A stretch of DNA of 22,409 nt, taken from assembly GCA_002336465.1 (NCBI GenBank), contig DDEP01000088.1, positions 1-22,409 of the forward strand. The letters run 5' to 3'. Positions 15,397-22,409 of the stretch are shown piece by piece. The position numbers and the translations under genes are program-made. Each line of letters begins with the position of its first letter. The first letter of the stretch is position 1. The notes beneath the pieces were generated by a model that was not told the DNA's origin, searched no databases, and saw only the letters and a list, made by a program, of their open reading frames with translations. Origin of the DNA: Pedobacter sp. UBA1951. Lineage in GTDB: Bacteria; Bacteroidota; Bacteroidia; Sphingobacteriales; Sphingobacteriaceae.

Positions 15397-16110
15397 CTAA
15401 TTAACGTGGGTTACATCGCTGCTTTTAGAGTTAGATGTTTTCTTAAGGCTTGCATTTCCTCTGTATTTTACATCAGATCCGCTTGTTGCATTAGCTTCCA
15501 ACCCTTTTTCAACATTAACATTGATATCACTACCTCCACTTGCGCTAACTTTAGCATAATTTGCTTTTAGATTAAAGGCATCTACATCGCTACCGCCACT
15601 GGCATTAAGCTGCATGTTTTCTGCATTTCCTTCTATATCTATATCACTGCCACCACTTGCAGAAATAGACAGGTTTTTACATTTTACAGATAAAGAAATA
15701 TCGCTACCACCACTTGCGGTTATGTTAAGCATATCGGTATTAAGGGTGTTTTCAGTTTTAACATCACTACCACCGCTAGCAGAGATTGTGTTTAATTTTT
15801 TGTAGTTTATGTAAACGCTTATTTTGCTGTTTCTAAATAAACTGCCCCAGTTTACGCCTTTCTTATATTTAATGGTTAGCTGAGTTCCATTTTGTTCAAC
15901 AATCACATCTTTGATAACCTCTTCGCGCCCTTTTATGGTAACAGTTTCTGTGTTTCCTTGGGTAAGGAAAAGATCTATGCCATTGCTTACATTGATATTG
16001 TTAAAATTCTTGGCACTAACATTTCTGCTATCTTGTGCAAAACTAATTCCCGAGGCAATTGTGAATAGAAGAATTGTTAATGAGAATCTGAAAGTAATTT
16101 TGTTTATCAT
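15397..16110 (-). CDS. Secreted GIN-domain (DUF2807) protein with ASGGSD repeats
   Basis: The 237-residue protein has a signal peptide (about 1-25, ending GISFAQ) and then a GIN domain (putative auto-transporter adhesin, head GIN; DUF2807), predicted to form a right-handed beta-helix. It starts with the family pattern NFNNINVSNGIDLFLTQG (34-51) and continues into regular rungs. Each rung carries ASGGSD at a turn: residues 111, 132, 151, 170 and 190, plus a degenerate ATSGSD at 208, a period of 18-21 residues. The tail is SSDVTHVN. The family is common in Bacteroidota, secreted or surface-held, with no established biochemical role. The gene stands alone and converges on the 134-residue gene at a shared terminator. 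Its promoter was not clearly found in the 129-base divergent gap upstream. Confidence 0.9.
   Translation of the reverse strand: MINKITFRFSLTILLFTIASGISFAQDSRNVSAKNFNNINVSNGIDLFLTQGNTETVTIKGREEVIKDVIVEQNGTQLTIKYKKGVNWGSLFRNSKISVYINYKKLNTISASGGSDVKTENTLNTDMLNITASGGSDISLSVKCKNLSISASGGSDIDIEGNAENMQLNASGGSDVDAFNLKANYAKVSASGGSDINVNVEKGLEANATSGSDVKYRGNASLKKTSNSKSSDVTHVN
15472..15780 (-). repeat. Six coding repeats encoding ASGGSD turns
   Basis: Six copies of an 18-base coding unit (ASGGSD, last copy ATSGSD) recur every 54-63 bases within the GIN-domain gene. The DNA copies are similar but not identical; they use varied Ser/Gly/Asp codons. This suggests selection on the protein turn rather than recent duplication. 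Confidence 0.85.
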
Positions 16111-16185
16111 AATAAAATTGGTTTTATATTGATAAGACGCTCGAAGGGGTGAAAAAGTTGCATAAAATTAAAAGAAAAATCAAAT

Positions 16186-16217
16186 TTTGAAATTGCCCCT
16201 TTAAAATCGTTTTTTTG
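16186..16217 (+). promoter_or_regulatory. Possible promoter of the phosphoribosyltransferase gene
   Basis: TTTG at 16186-16189 and TTTTTTTG at 16210-16217 are 20 bases apart. The -7 box misses the consensus only at its second base (T for A). Transcription would start about 16221-16225, roughly 15-19 bases before the ATG at 16240. Confidence 0.45.
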
Positions 16218-16239
16218 TAAGAGGAAAACCTAATAAGAT

Positions 16240-16749
16240 ATGTCGCAGAATCAAGTACTTGTTTTAGATAAAAATCAGATTGAACAAAAAATAAACCGAA
16301 TGGCTTACCAGATACTTGAAGATAGTATTGATGAGAAAGAAATTGTACTGGCTGGAATTTGGGAAAGAGGTTATAAGCTGGCGTTAAAACTGCAAAAAGT
16401 GCTAAGCGAGATAAGTACCTTAAAAATAACCCTGCTTAAGATTGAAGTTGAACGACAAAGTAGCAAACTCATTTCTAAAACTGATCTGCAAGAAAGCGTT
16501 TGGAAAAACAAAGTGATTATTTTAGTTGACGATGTGCTCAATAGCGGTAAAACTTTGGCTTATGGGCTGGGTGTTTTTCTAAATACGCCACATAAAAAAA
16601 TACGTACTGCTGTTTTAGTAGATAGAAGCCATAAAATTTTTCCTGTGGCTACAGATTTTGTGGGCTTGGAACTCTCAACCATATTAAAAGAACATGTGGA
16701 TGTAATTATAGATGTTGAAGGAGAAGAAGACAGGGTGTATCTGAGCTAA
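16240..16749 (+). CDS. Phosphoribosyltransferase-family protein (PyrR-like fold)
   Basis: The 169-residue protein has the type I phosphoribosyltransferase fold. The PRPP-binding loop is visible as VIILVDDVLNSGKTLAYG (104-121, with D109 and D110). The preceding core has the KEIVLAGIWERGYKLALKL strand-helix, where the family has its pyrophosphate loop (GI.ERG, about 43-48). This arrangement resembles PyrR and related uracil phosphoribosyltransferases, but a regulator role on pyrimidine genes is not supported by the context. No pyr genes are near. ispH follows 41 bases later with a -7 box in the gap. Substrate is not assigned; nucleobase salvage or PRPP-linked regulation are the usual options. 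Confidence 0.82.
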   Translation: MSQNQVLVLDKNQIEQKINRMAYQILEDSIDEKEIVLAGIWERGYKLALKLQKVLSEISTLKITLLKIEVERQSSKLISKTDLQESVWKNKVIILVDDVLNSGKTLAYGLGVFLNTPHKKIRTAVLVDRSHKIFPVATDFVGLELSTILKEHVDVIIDVEGEEDRVYLS

Positions 16750-16766
16750 AACACAATGTTTATTTG

Positions 16767-16774
16767 TAACTTTG
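16767..16774 (+). promoter_or_regulatory. -7 promoter box of ispH
   Basis: TAACTTTG is a full TAnnTTTG match in the 41-base gap between the phosphoribosyltransferase gene and ispH. It is 16 bases from the ispH ATG. The -33 element is not recognisable, so strength is uncertain. Confidence 0.5.
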
Positions 16775-16790
16775 TACAGAGATTTTTAAA

Positions 16791-17639
16791 ATGAGTTATA
16801 ATTTAAACGTTAGTATCGATAAATCTTCTGGTTTTTGTTTCGGGGTGGTGTACGCTATTGATATGGCCGAAGATATTCTAGATCATGAAGAATACCTCTA
16901 TTGCTTAGGAGATATTGTTCACAATGACGAAGAGGTAGAACGTTTAAAGACCAAAGGTCTTAGAATTATCGATCATGCAAGATTGCAGGATCTTTATAAC
17001 GAAAAAGTATTGATCAGGGCGCATGGAGAAGCACCTTCTACATACGAACTTGCCTTAAAAAATAACCTTACACTTATTGATGCTTCCTGTCCGGTGGTTT
17101 TAAAACTACAAAATCGTATCAAGAACTCTTATGACGATGATGAGCAGATTTTGATTTTTGGAAAACATGGACATGCAGAGGTAATAGGTTTACAGGGACA
17201 GACTAACGGGAGCGCTATTGTTTTTCAAGATTTGGACGAATTAGATGGAGCCGAACTTCCGCAAAGATTTACTTTATACAGTCAAACCACAAAGAGCGTA
17301 GATAAGTTTTACCAGATCAAGGAGGAACTTATTAACAGAGGTTATGAAGTAAAAGCCAATGATACCATATGCAGACAGGTTTCTAATCGTTACGAAGAAC
17401 TGGCAGATTTTGTAAAAGATTTTGATAAGATCATTTTTGTATCAGGCAAGAAATCATCAAACGGAAAAGTGTTGTACGATGTATGCAAAAAACATAATGA
17501 AAATACTTATTTCGTTTCTAATATTGATGAATTAGAAAAAGAATGGTTTCAAGCCAATGACAAAGTAGGCATCTGTGGAGCCACGTCCACTCCAATGTGG
17601 TTAATGGAGAATGTAAAGCATACACTCGAAACCTACTAG
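16791..17639 (+). CDS. ispH: 4-hydroxy-3-methylbut-2-enyl diphosphate reductase
   Basis: IspH (LytB) is the last enzyme of the MEP isoprenoid pathway; it reduces HMBPP to IPP and DMAPP using a [4Fe-4S] cluster. The 282-residue length is typical. Cluster cysteines C16 (GFCFGV), C100 (DASCPVV) and C194 (DTICRQVSNR) are present. Other active-site elements are VHN with H44, RAHGE with H78, and GHAEV with the proton-relay E130. The S/N-rich strand TLYSQTTKS (161-169) and the terminal GATSTP block (263-268) bind the diphosphate. It follows the phosphoribosyltransferase gene and precedes hemH by 57 bases with no terminator between them, so partial cotranscription with hemH is likely. Confidence 0.96.
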   Translation: MSYNLNVSIDKSSGFCFGVVYAIDMAEDILDHEEYLYCLGDIVHNDEEVERLKTKGLRIIDHARLQDLYNEKVLIRAHGEAPSTYELALKNNLTLIDASCPVVLKLQNRIKNSYDDDEQILIFGKHGHAEVIGLQGQTNGSAIVFQDLDELDGAELPQRFTLYSQTTKSVDKFYQIKEELINRGYEVKANDTICRQVSNRYEELADFVKDFDKIIFVSGKKSSNGKVLYDVCKKHNENTYFVSNIDELEKEWFQANDKVGICGATSTPMWLMENVKHTLETY

Positions 17640-17663
17640 GTTAATAAAAAAATCTCTTTCGAG

Positions 17664-17698
17664 TATAGATAATCAAGATACGGACTAATATAGATAAT
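17664..17698 (+). repeat. 10-base direct repeat before hemH
   Basis: TATAGATAAT occurs at 17664-17673 and again at 17689-17698, 25 bases apart start to start. The second copy overlaps the first two bases of the hemH ATG. It could be an operator or a translational site for hemH, or chance in AT-rich DNA. Confidence 0.35.
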
Positions 17699-18707
17699 GA
17701 CTAAAAAAGGTGTTTTACTGGTAAATTTGGGTACCCCTGACAGCCCGTCTGTTAAAGATGTAAGAAAGTATTTAGATGAATTTTTAATGGATGGAAGGGT
17801 AATAGATATCCCCAAATTTAATAGAGCACTACTGGTTAAAGGCATTATTACCACTTTTAGAGGTCCAAAGAGCGCTAAACTTTATGAAGCCATATGGACT
17901 GAACAAGGTTCTCCTTTAATGATCTATAGCTTAGAACAGGCTCAATTGCTACAACAATCGTTGGGAGATGAGTATCACGTAGAGCTGGCTATGCGTTATC
18001 AAACTCCTTCCATTAAGCAAGGACTGGAAAACCTTAAAGCAAAGCAGGTAGATTGTATAACCGTTATCCCTTTATTTCCGCAATACGCTTCGGCTACAAC
18101 AGGATCCGTTATCGAAAAAGTAATGGATGAAATAAAGAGCTGGCAAACTATTCCTTCTATATCTTTTATCAATTCTTTTCATGATAATGACAAGATGATA
18201 CAGGTGTTTGCAGAGAATGCCATCAGCCAAGACTATAAGCAATTTGATCATTATCTTTTCAGTTACCATGGCGTTCCAGAAAGACAATTGCTTAAAGCAG
18301 ATGACACGGGCAAACATTGCTTGCAAAAATCTGATTGTTGTGACCATCTTACCGATGTAAATAAATTCTGCTATAAAGCGCAATGCTACGATACATCTAA
18401 GAAAATAGCCGCTTATTTAAATATTGAACGTAGTCATTATACTGTTTGTTTTCAAAGTCGTTTGGGCAAAGCAGAATGGGCAAAGCCTTATTCTTCTGAA
18501 GTGCTAAAAGATTTGGCAGCAAAAGGAATAAAAAAGGTACTTGTTTTTAGTCCTGCATTCGTAGCAGATTGTCTAGAGACTATTCATGAAATAGGTGTTG
18601 AATATGATCATGATTTTAAAGCTTTGGGGGGTGAGAAAGTTCAGTTGGTTGAAAGCTTAAATGCACATCCTTTATTTATTGAAGCTTTAGCCGATTTGGT
18701 TAAATAA
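17697..18707 (+). CDS. hemH: Ferrochelatase with a cysteine-rich insertion
   Basis: HemH inserts Fe2+ into a porphyrin to make heme, the last step or near-last step of heme synthesis. The 336 residues show the family landmarks: LLVNLGTPDSP (7-17), FSYHGVPER with the catalytic H191, FQSRLGKAEW (252-261) and the acidic site FVADCLETIHE with E294. Relative to the E. coli enzyme as I recall it, the stretch between SYHG and FQSR is about 22 residues longer and holds C208, C214, C215, C225 and C230. Such cysteine-rich inserts occur in other Bacteroidota and Alphaproteobacteria; a metal or iron-sulfur role is possible. The gene starts 57 bases after ispH, and its stop is 4 bases from the stop of waaA, with which it converges without an obvious terminator. 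Confidence 0.95.
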   Translation: MTKKGVLLVNLGTPDSPSVKDVRKYLDEFLMDGRVIDIPKFNRALLVKGIITTFRGPKSAKLYEAIWTEQGSPLMIYSLEQAQLLQQSLGDEYHVELAMRYQTPSIKQGLENLKAKQVDCITVIPLFPQYASATTGSVIEKVMDEIKSWQTIPSISFINSFHDNDKMIQVFAENAISQDYKQFDHYLFSYHGVPERQLLKADDTGKHCLQKSDCCDHLTDVNKFCYKAQCYDTSKKIAAYLNIERSHYTVCFQSRLGKAEWAKPYSSEVLKDLAAKGIKKVLVFSPAFVADCLETIHEIGVEYDHDFKALGGEKVQLVESLNAHPLFIEALADLVK

Positions 18708-18711
18708 AGGT

Positions 18712-19923
18712 TTAAAGCAAAATCTCTTGTAAGATTTTATCCGTAGATCCGGTATTGCTCATTACATACTCCTTGGCTAAATGACCGCAAGCATTTTTGC
18801 TAAAATACTCGAATGCAGCAGTGAGCTCGGTTTGGTTGCTTATGCTTTTAGCAGCATTGTTTTCAATTAAATCTTTAGCTTCCTGAAATTTGTGGTAATT
18901 AGGTCCAAAAATAACAGGAATGCCAAAAGCTGCGGCTTCAAGTGTGTTATGTATACCTGAGCCAAAACCTCCACCTATATAAGCTATTTTGCCGTATTGA
19001 TAAAGAGATGAGAGCATCCCGATGTTGTCCACAATTAAGATTTGTGTTTGACGATTAGCGTTTGACGTTCCCAAATCCGAAAATTTAATGCTATTTGGAA
19101 ATAATGCTATTATTGTATTAATATGTGCCTCATGGATTTCGTGTGGTGCAATGATCAATTTCCAGTTTGGATTCTCTTTGGCTAAATCAACCAGTAGCTT
19201 CTCGTCATCAGGCCAAGTGCTTCCCGCAATTAGTGTTGGAGATTGCTCACAAAAAGCCTTGATTATAGGCAGGTCTTTAGGGTTTTGTGCATTTTCATAA
19301 ACCCTGTCAAATCTCGTGTCTCCACTAATATCAACATTGTTCAGTCCTATCTCATTTAGAAGAAGTAAACTTTCTCTGTTTTGCACAAAAAAATGGCTTA
19401 CACATTTAAGTATGTTCCTGTAGAAGCCACCGTACCATTTAAAGAAAACCTGATTTTTCCTAAAAATGCCAGATATGATATAAAGAGGAATATGTTTAGC
19501 AGATAACACTTCAAAATAGTTAGGCCAAAATTCATATTTAGTAAAAATAGCCATTTTAGGATTTACGATCTCAATGAATTTCTTGGCATTATACGGGGAA
19601 TCTAATGGGAGATAAAAAATGCCGTCGGCTAAAGGATAATTCTTCCTGACTTCATAACCCGAAGGAGAGAAAAAAGTAATAACTATTTTAGCATTTGGAA
19701 CCTGGTGTTTTAATTTTTCCAAAACAGGTCGTCCCTGTTCAAATTCGCCTAAAGAGGCAAAATGAAACCAGATGGGATTATCTTCGGATTTTAACTTGTT
19801 TTTAATCTGTGTAAAAATGCCTTTTCGCCCTTTTGTAAAGAGCTTGGCTTTAGTATTAAAAGAAGCTAGCAGCTTAATGATCAACCCGTAAAAAAAAATA
19901 CCAATATTATAAAGTACACGCAT
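18712..19923 (-). CDS. waaA: 3-deoxy-D-manno-octulosonic acid (Kdo) transferase
   Basis: WaaA (KdtA) transfers Kdo from CMP-Kdo to the lipid A precursor at the inner membrane, beginning the LPS core. The 403-residue protein has an N-terminal membrane-associated segment (about 3-20), the first glycosyltransferase domain with IWFHFASLGEFEQGRP and the catalytic E60, and the FSPSGYEVR strand. In the second domain GGGFGSGIHNTLEAAAFG binds the CMP part and is followed by VIFGPNYHKFQEA. This GT30-type layout with no chain breaks supports the call strongly. The start ATG at 19923 is the first in a divergent gap of 65 bases to ugd. The number of Kdo residues added cannot be told from sequence. Confidence 0.94.
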   Translation of the reverse strand: MRVLYNIGIFFYGLIIKLLASFNTKAKLFTKGRKGIFTQIKNKLKSEDNPIWFHFASLGEFEQGRPVLEKLKHQVPNAKIVITFFSPSGYEVRKNYPLADGIFYLPLDSPYNAKKFIEIVNPKMAIFTKYEFWPNYFEVLSAKHIPLYIISGIFRKNQVFFKWYGGFYRNILKCVSHFFVQNRESLLLLNEIGLNNVDISGDTRFDRVYENAQNPKDLPIIKAFCEQSPTLIAGSTWPDDEKLLVDLAKENPNWKLIIAPHEIHEAHINTIIALFPNSIKFSDLGTSNANRQTQILIVDNIGMLSSLYQYGKIAYIGGGFGSGIHNTLEAAAFGIPVIFGPNYHKFQEAKDLIENNAAKSISNQTELTAAFEYFSKNACGHLAKEYVMSNTGSTDKILQEILL

Positions 19924-19939
19924 TTTGCTGCATAATTTA

Positions 19940-19959
19940 TTATCTTCGCTCGAAGATAA
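19940..19959. promoter_or_regulatory. Mirror-symmetric promoter-like palindrome between waaA and ugd
   Basis: TTATCTTCGCTCGAAGATAA is an inverted repeat with 9-base arms and a 2-base centre. Each strand reads TATCTTCG, one base off the -7 consensus TAnnTTTG (TATCTTTG). The plus-strand copy (19941-19948) faces ugd (ATG 19989) and the minus-strand copy (19958-19951) faces waaA (ATG 19923). It may be a pair of back-to-back -7 elements, a regulator site, or both. No clear TTTG partner is seen on either side. Confidence 0.45.
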
Positions 19960-19988
19960 ATAATAAAAAGTTTAAAGCTCATAAATAT

Positions 19989-21299
19989 ATGAAGATAGCG
20001 GTAATCGGTACCGGATATGTAGGTTTGGTAACAGGTACTTGCCTTGCTGAAACGGGTAATAACGTAATTTGCGTAGATATTATAGAAGAAAAAGTTAACA
20101 AAATGAAAGCCGGTCAGTTACCTATTTATGAGCCGGGATTGGATGTACTTTTTCATCGTAACATTGCGCAGAACAGACTGTCGTTTACCACAAATTTAGC
20201 CGATGCTATTAAAGAGGCCGAGATTATTTTTATGGCATTGCCAACGCCTCCTGGAGGAGATGGAGCAGCCGATTTATCTTATATCTTAGGCGCAGCAAAA
20301 GATATCTCGAAATTAATTACAGATTACAAGGTAATTGTAAATAAATCTACCGTTCCTGTAGGTACAGCAGATAAAGTTGCTGCTGTTTTCGCCGAAAACA
20401 CCCATGTGGAGGTAGATGTGGTTTCAAATCCTGAATTTTTGAGAGAAGGGGTTGCGGTAGATGACTTTATGAAACCTGATAGGGTGGTAATTGGCACACG
20501 CAGCGAAAGAGCTCGTAAACTTATGGGAGAGTTGTATGCACCATATGTAAGACAGGGAAACCCTATCTATTATATGGATGAACGTTCTTCTGAACTAACT
20601 AAATATGCCGCTAATTCTTTTTTGGCAACAAAAATTACCTTTATGAACGAGATTGCCAACCTGTGCGAAATCGTAGGTGCAGATGTTGATGCGGTAAGAA
20701 AAGGGATAGGCTCAGATGATAGAATTGGCAAACGTTTCTTGTTTCCCGGCATTGGTTATGGAGGTAGTTGCTTTCCAAAAGATGTTCAAGCCTTGGAGAA
20801 AGCTGCTGTTGAGCATAGCTATGATTTCAAGATATTGAAAGCCGTAATGGATGTGAATGAGAAACAAAAAACAATCTTGTTCGATAAGCTAAAGGCTTAT
20901 TATAAAGGAGATTTAAAGGATAAGAAATTTGCATTATGGGGCTTGGCATTCAAACCCGAAACAGATGATATAAGAGAAGCACCAGCGTTATATATCATTG
21001 ACGAATTATTGAAGTCGGGAGCAGAGATTGTTGCTTTTGATCCTGAGGCTATGGATAATGTAAAAGCATTGTTGGGCGATAAAATCAAATATGCATCAAC
21101 TCAATATGAAGCTTTAGAAGGAGCTGATGCTTTATTGATAGCGACAGAATGGTCACTATTCAGAAATCCTGACTTTGAAAAAATGGAAAGCATCCTTAAA
21201 AATAAAGTGATTTTTGATGGACGTAACCTTTTTGATCTCCAAAAGATGATAGACTTGGGTTATTATTACAATAGTATCGGCCGTAAAATTATTAGCTAA
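19989..21299 (+). CDS. ugd: UDP-glucose 6-dehydrogenase
   Basis: Ugd oxidises UDP-glucose to UDP-glucuronate with two NAD+, via a covalent thioester. The 436-residue enzyme has the Rossmann dinucleotide site GTGYVGLVTG (7-16), the NKSTVPVGT strand (118-126), the central helix with K205 in ELTKYAANSFLATKI, the catalytic C261 in GYGGSCFPKD, and the C-terminal UDP-binding domain starting about 320 with FKPETDDIREAP. The protein is complete. It is the first gene of an operon with uxs, whose ATG shares a base with the run of A after the ugd stop (TAAATG), so the two are translationally coupled. Its product is the substrate of the next gene. Confidence 0.97.
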   Translation: MKIAVIGTGYVGLVTGTCLAETGNNVICVDIIEEKVNKMKAGQLPIYEPGLDVLFHRNIAQNRLSFTTNLADAIKEAEIIFMALPTPPGGDGAADLSYILGAAKDISKLITDYKVIVNKSTVPVGTADKVAAVFAENTHVEVDVVSNPEFLREGVAVDDFMKPDRVVIGTRSERARKLMGELYAPYVRQGNPIYYMDERSSELTKYAANSFLATKITFMNEIANLCEIVGADVDAVRKGIGSDDRIGKRFLFPGIGYGGSCFPKDVQALEKAAVEHSYDFKILKAVMDVNEKQKTILFDKLKAYYKGDLKDKKFALWGLAFKPETDDIREAPALYIIDELLKSGAEIVAFDPEAMDNVKALLGDKIKYASTQYEALEGADALLIATEWSLFRNPDFEKMESILKNKVIFDGRNLFDLQKMIDLGYYYNSIGRKIIS

Positions 21300-22289
21300 A
21301 TGGAACGTAAAAGAGTTTTGATAACCGGTGCAGCCGGGTTTTTAGGTTCGCATTTATGCGATAGGTTTATTAAAGAAGATTGCCATGTAATTGGCATGGA
21401 CAATTTGATTACCGGCGATCTTCAAAATATAGAACACCTTCTTAAACTCGAAAATTTTGAGTTTTACCATCATGATGTTTCAAAATTTGTACATGTACCG
21501 GGTAAGCTCGATTATATTTTACACTTCGCTTCTCCGGCAAGTCCTATTGATTACCTGAAAATTCCTATACAAACCTTAAAAGTAGGCTCGTTAGGTACAC
21601 ATAATCTTTTGGGATTAGCCAAAGCTAAGGGAGCAAGGATGCTAATCGCTTCTACATCTGAAGTTTATGGAGATCCTAATGTAAATCCTCAACCTGAAGA
21701 ATATTGGGGAAATGTAAATCCTGTTGGACCCCGTGGGGTTTATGATGAAGCCAAACGTTTCCAAGAAGCAATTACAATGGCTTATCATACTTTTCACGGA
21801 TTGGAAACTCGCATAGTACGTATATTTAACACATACGGTCCTAGAATGCGTTTAAATGATGGTAGAGTATTACCTGCTTTTATCGGCCAGGCATTAAGAG
21901 GAGAAGACCTAACAGTTTTTGGAGACGGAAGTCAGACGCGCTCATTTTGCTATGTTGATGACTTGATTGAAGGTATCTACAGATTGTTGCATTCTGATTA
22001 TGCAGGTCCTGTAAATATTGGTAATCCCGACGAGATAACTATTAAACAATTCTGTGAAGAGATCATTAAATTGACAGGTACAGATCAGAAAATTGTTTAC
22101 AAACCTTTGCCTCAAGATGATCCTAAGCAAAGAAGACCAGATATTACCAAGGCAAAGCAATTGTTAAATTGGGAACCTAAAGTGAGCAGGGCAGAAGGAT
22201 TAAAAATAACCTATGAATATTTTAAATCTTTATCTCCTGAAGCATTGGCAAAAATAGAACATAAAGATTTTACGACTTACAATAAGTAG
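21300..22289 (+). CDS. uxs: UDP-glucuronate decarboxylase (UDP-xylose synthase)
   Basis: This 329-residue short-chain-type enzyme decarboxylates UDP-glucuronate to UDP-xylose. It has the NAD-binding loop GAAGFLG (10-16), the TSEVYGDP signature (119-126, with E121) seen in UDP-glucuronate decarboxylases, and the catalytic Y148-x3-K152 in VYDEAK. The RIFNTYGPRM segment (about 168-177) and the RSFCYVDDLIEGI block follow, as is usual for this group. It starts on the ugd stop codon, with no gap, and its substrate is the ugd product, so the functional match is strong. galE begins one base after its stop. UDP-xylose would feed surface glycans; the acceptor polysaccharide genes are outside the window. 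Confidence 0.93.
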   Translation: MERKRVLITGAAGFLGSHLCDRFIKEDCHVIGMDNLITGDLQNIEHLLKLENFEFYHHDVSKFVHVPGKLDYILHFASPASPIDYLKIPIQTLKVGSLGTHNLLGLAKAKGARMLIASTSEVYGDPNVNPQPEEYWGNVNPVGPRGVYDEAKRFQEAITMAYHTFHGLETRIVRIFNTYGPRMRLNDGRVLPAFIGQALRGEDLTVFGDGSQTRSFCYVDDLIEGIYRLLHSDYAGPVNIGNPDEITIKQFCEEIIKLTGTDQKIVYKPLPQDDPKQRRPDITKAKQLLNWEPKVSRAEGLKITYEYFKSLSPEALAKIEHKDFTTYNK

Positions 22290-22290
22290 C

Positions 22291-22409
22291 ATGAAAAAGA
22301 TATTGGTAACAGGAGGCATTGGTTATATCGGATCTCATACAGTTGTTGAGTTACACAATGCAGGTTATGAGGTGTTGATTGTTGATAACCTTTCTAATTC
22401 GAATATCAG
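22291..22409 (+). CDS. galE: UDP-glucose 4-epimerase, 5' part only
   Basis: Only 39 complete codons are visible before the window ends. They begin MKKILVTGGIGYIGSH, the dinucleotide-binding loop (TGGIGYIG) found at the start of GalE, and continue to VDNLSNSN, the usual GalE second strand and loop. The family pattern is normally TGGAGYIG; here the alanine is isoleucine. It begins one base after the uxs stop, so it is the third gene of the ugd-uxs operon. Interconversion of UDP-glucose and UDP-galactose fits the pathway. Other epimerases share this start, so the exact substrate is not proven. Confidence 0.8.
   Translation, partial: MKKILVTGGIGYIGSHTVVELHNAGYEVLIVDNLSNSNI

Noticed and set aside
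16111..16239. Promoter for the GIN-domain gene in the divergent gap
   Set aside because: The best minus-strand box (TAATTTTA at 16170-16163) has one mismatch and no TTTG partner at the right distance.

Overview
The window looks like chromosomal DNA from a Bacteroidota member of the Sphingobacteriaceae type (Pedobacter-like). The evidence is low GC, almost no Shine-Dalgarno sequences, several promoters of the Bacteroidota form (TTTG, about 19 bases, TAnnTTTG), a CarboxypepD_reg/TonB receptor, a PorV/PorQ-type outer-membrane protein and a GIN-domain (DUF2807) protein. The genus is inferred from gene content and protein style; no database was searched.

Layout. Positions 1-4771 are minus-strand genes: an ACP-phosphodiesterase-like gene followed after 2 bases by a PorV/PorQ-like gene, then ligA and dapA. 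tyrS (plus) follows from its own canonical promoter. Positions 6227-10021 are a tight minus-strand cluster: a penicillin-acylase-family hydrolase, a small membrane protein and a LuxE-like acyl-adenylating enzyme. Divergent from it is a 960-residue TonB-dependent receptor with no SusD partner. Next come a 36-codon small gene with a textbook promoter, the 23S rRNA methyltransferase rlmD and an unknown 134-residue protein (all plus). A GIN-domain secreted protein (minus) converges on these. The last part holds a phosphoribosyltransferase, ispH and hemH (plus), waaA/kdtA (minus), and the nucleotide-sugar operon ugd-uxs-galE (plus; galE is cut by the window end).

How the genes fit together. Most are housekeeping: lysine and cell-wall precursor (dapA), replication and repair (ligA), translation (tyrS, rlmD), isoprenoids (ispH), heme (hemH) and the lipid A core (waaA). 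The ugd-uxs-galE operon would supply UDP-glucuronate, UDP-xylose and UDP-galactose for surface polysaccharide. The less ordinary parts are the 36-residue peptide gene (13234-13344), the amide-hydrolase/membrane-protein/LuxE-like cluster, several -7 promoter boxes almost touching start codons (possible leaderless mRNAs), a mirror-symmetric promoter-like palindrome between waaA and ugd, and a cysteine-rich insertion in ferrochelatase. I found no CRISPR array, tRNA, rRNA, insertion sequence or prophage. The only stretch over 300 bases without a long gene is 13086-13423, which holds a terminator, a direct repeat, a promoter and the small gene.
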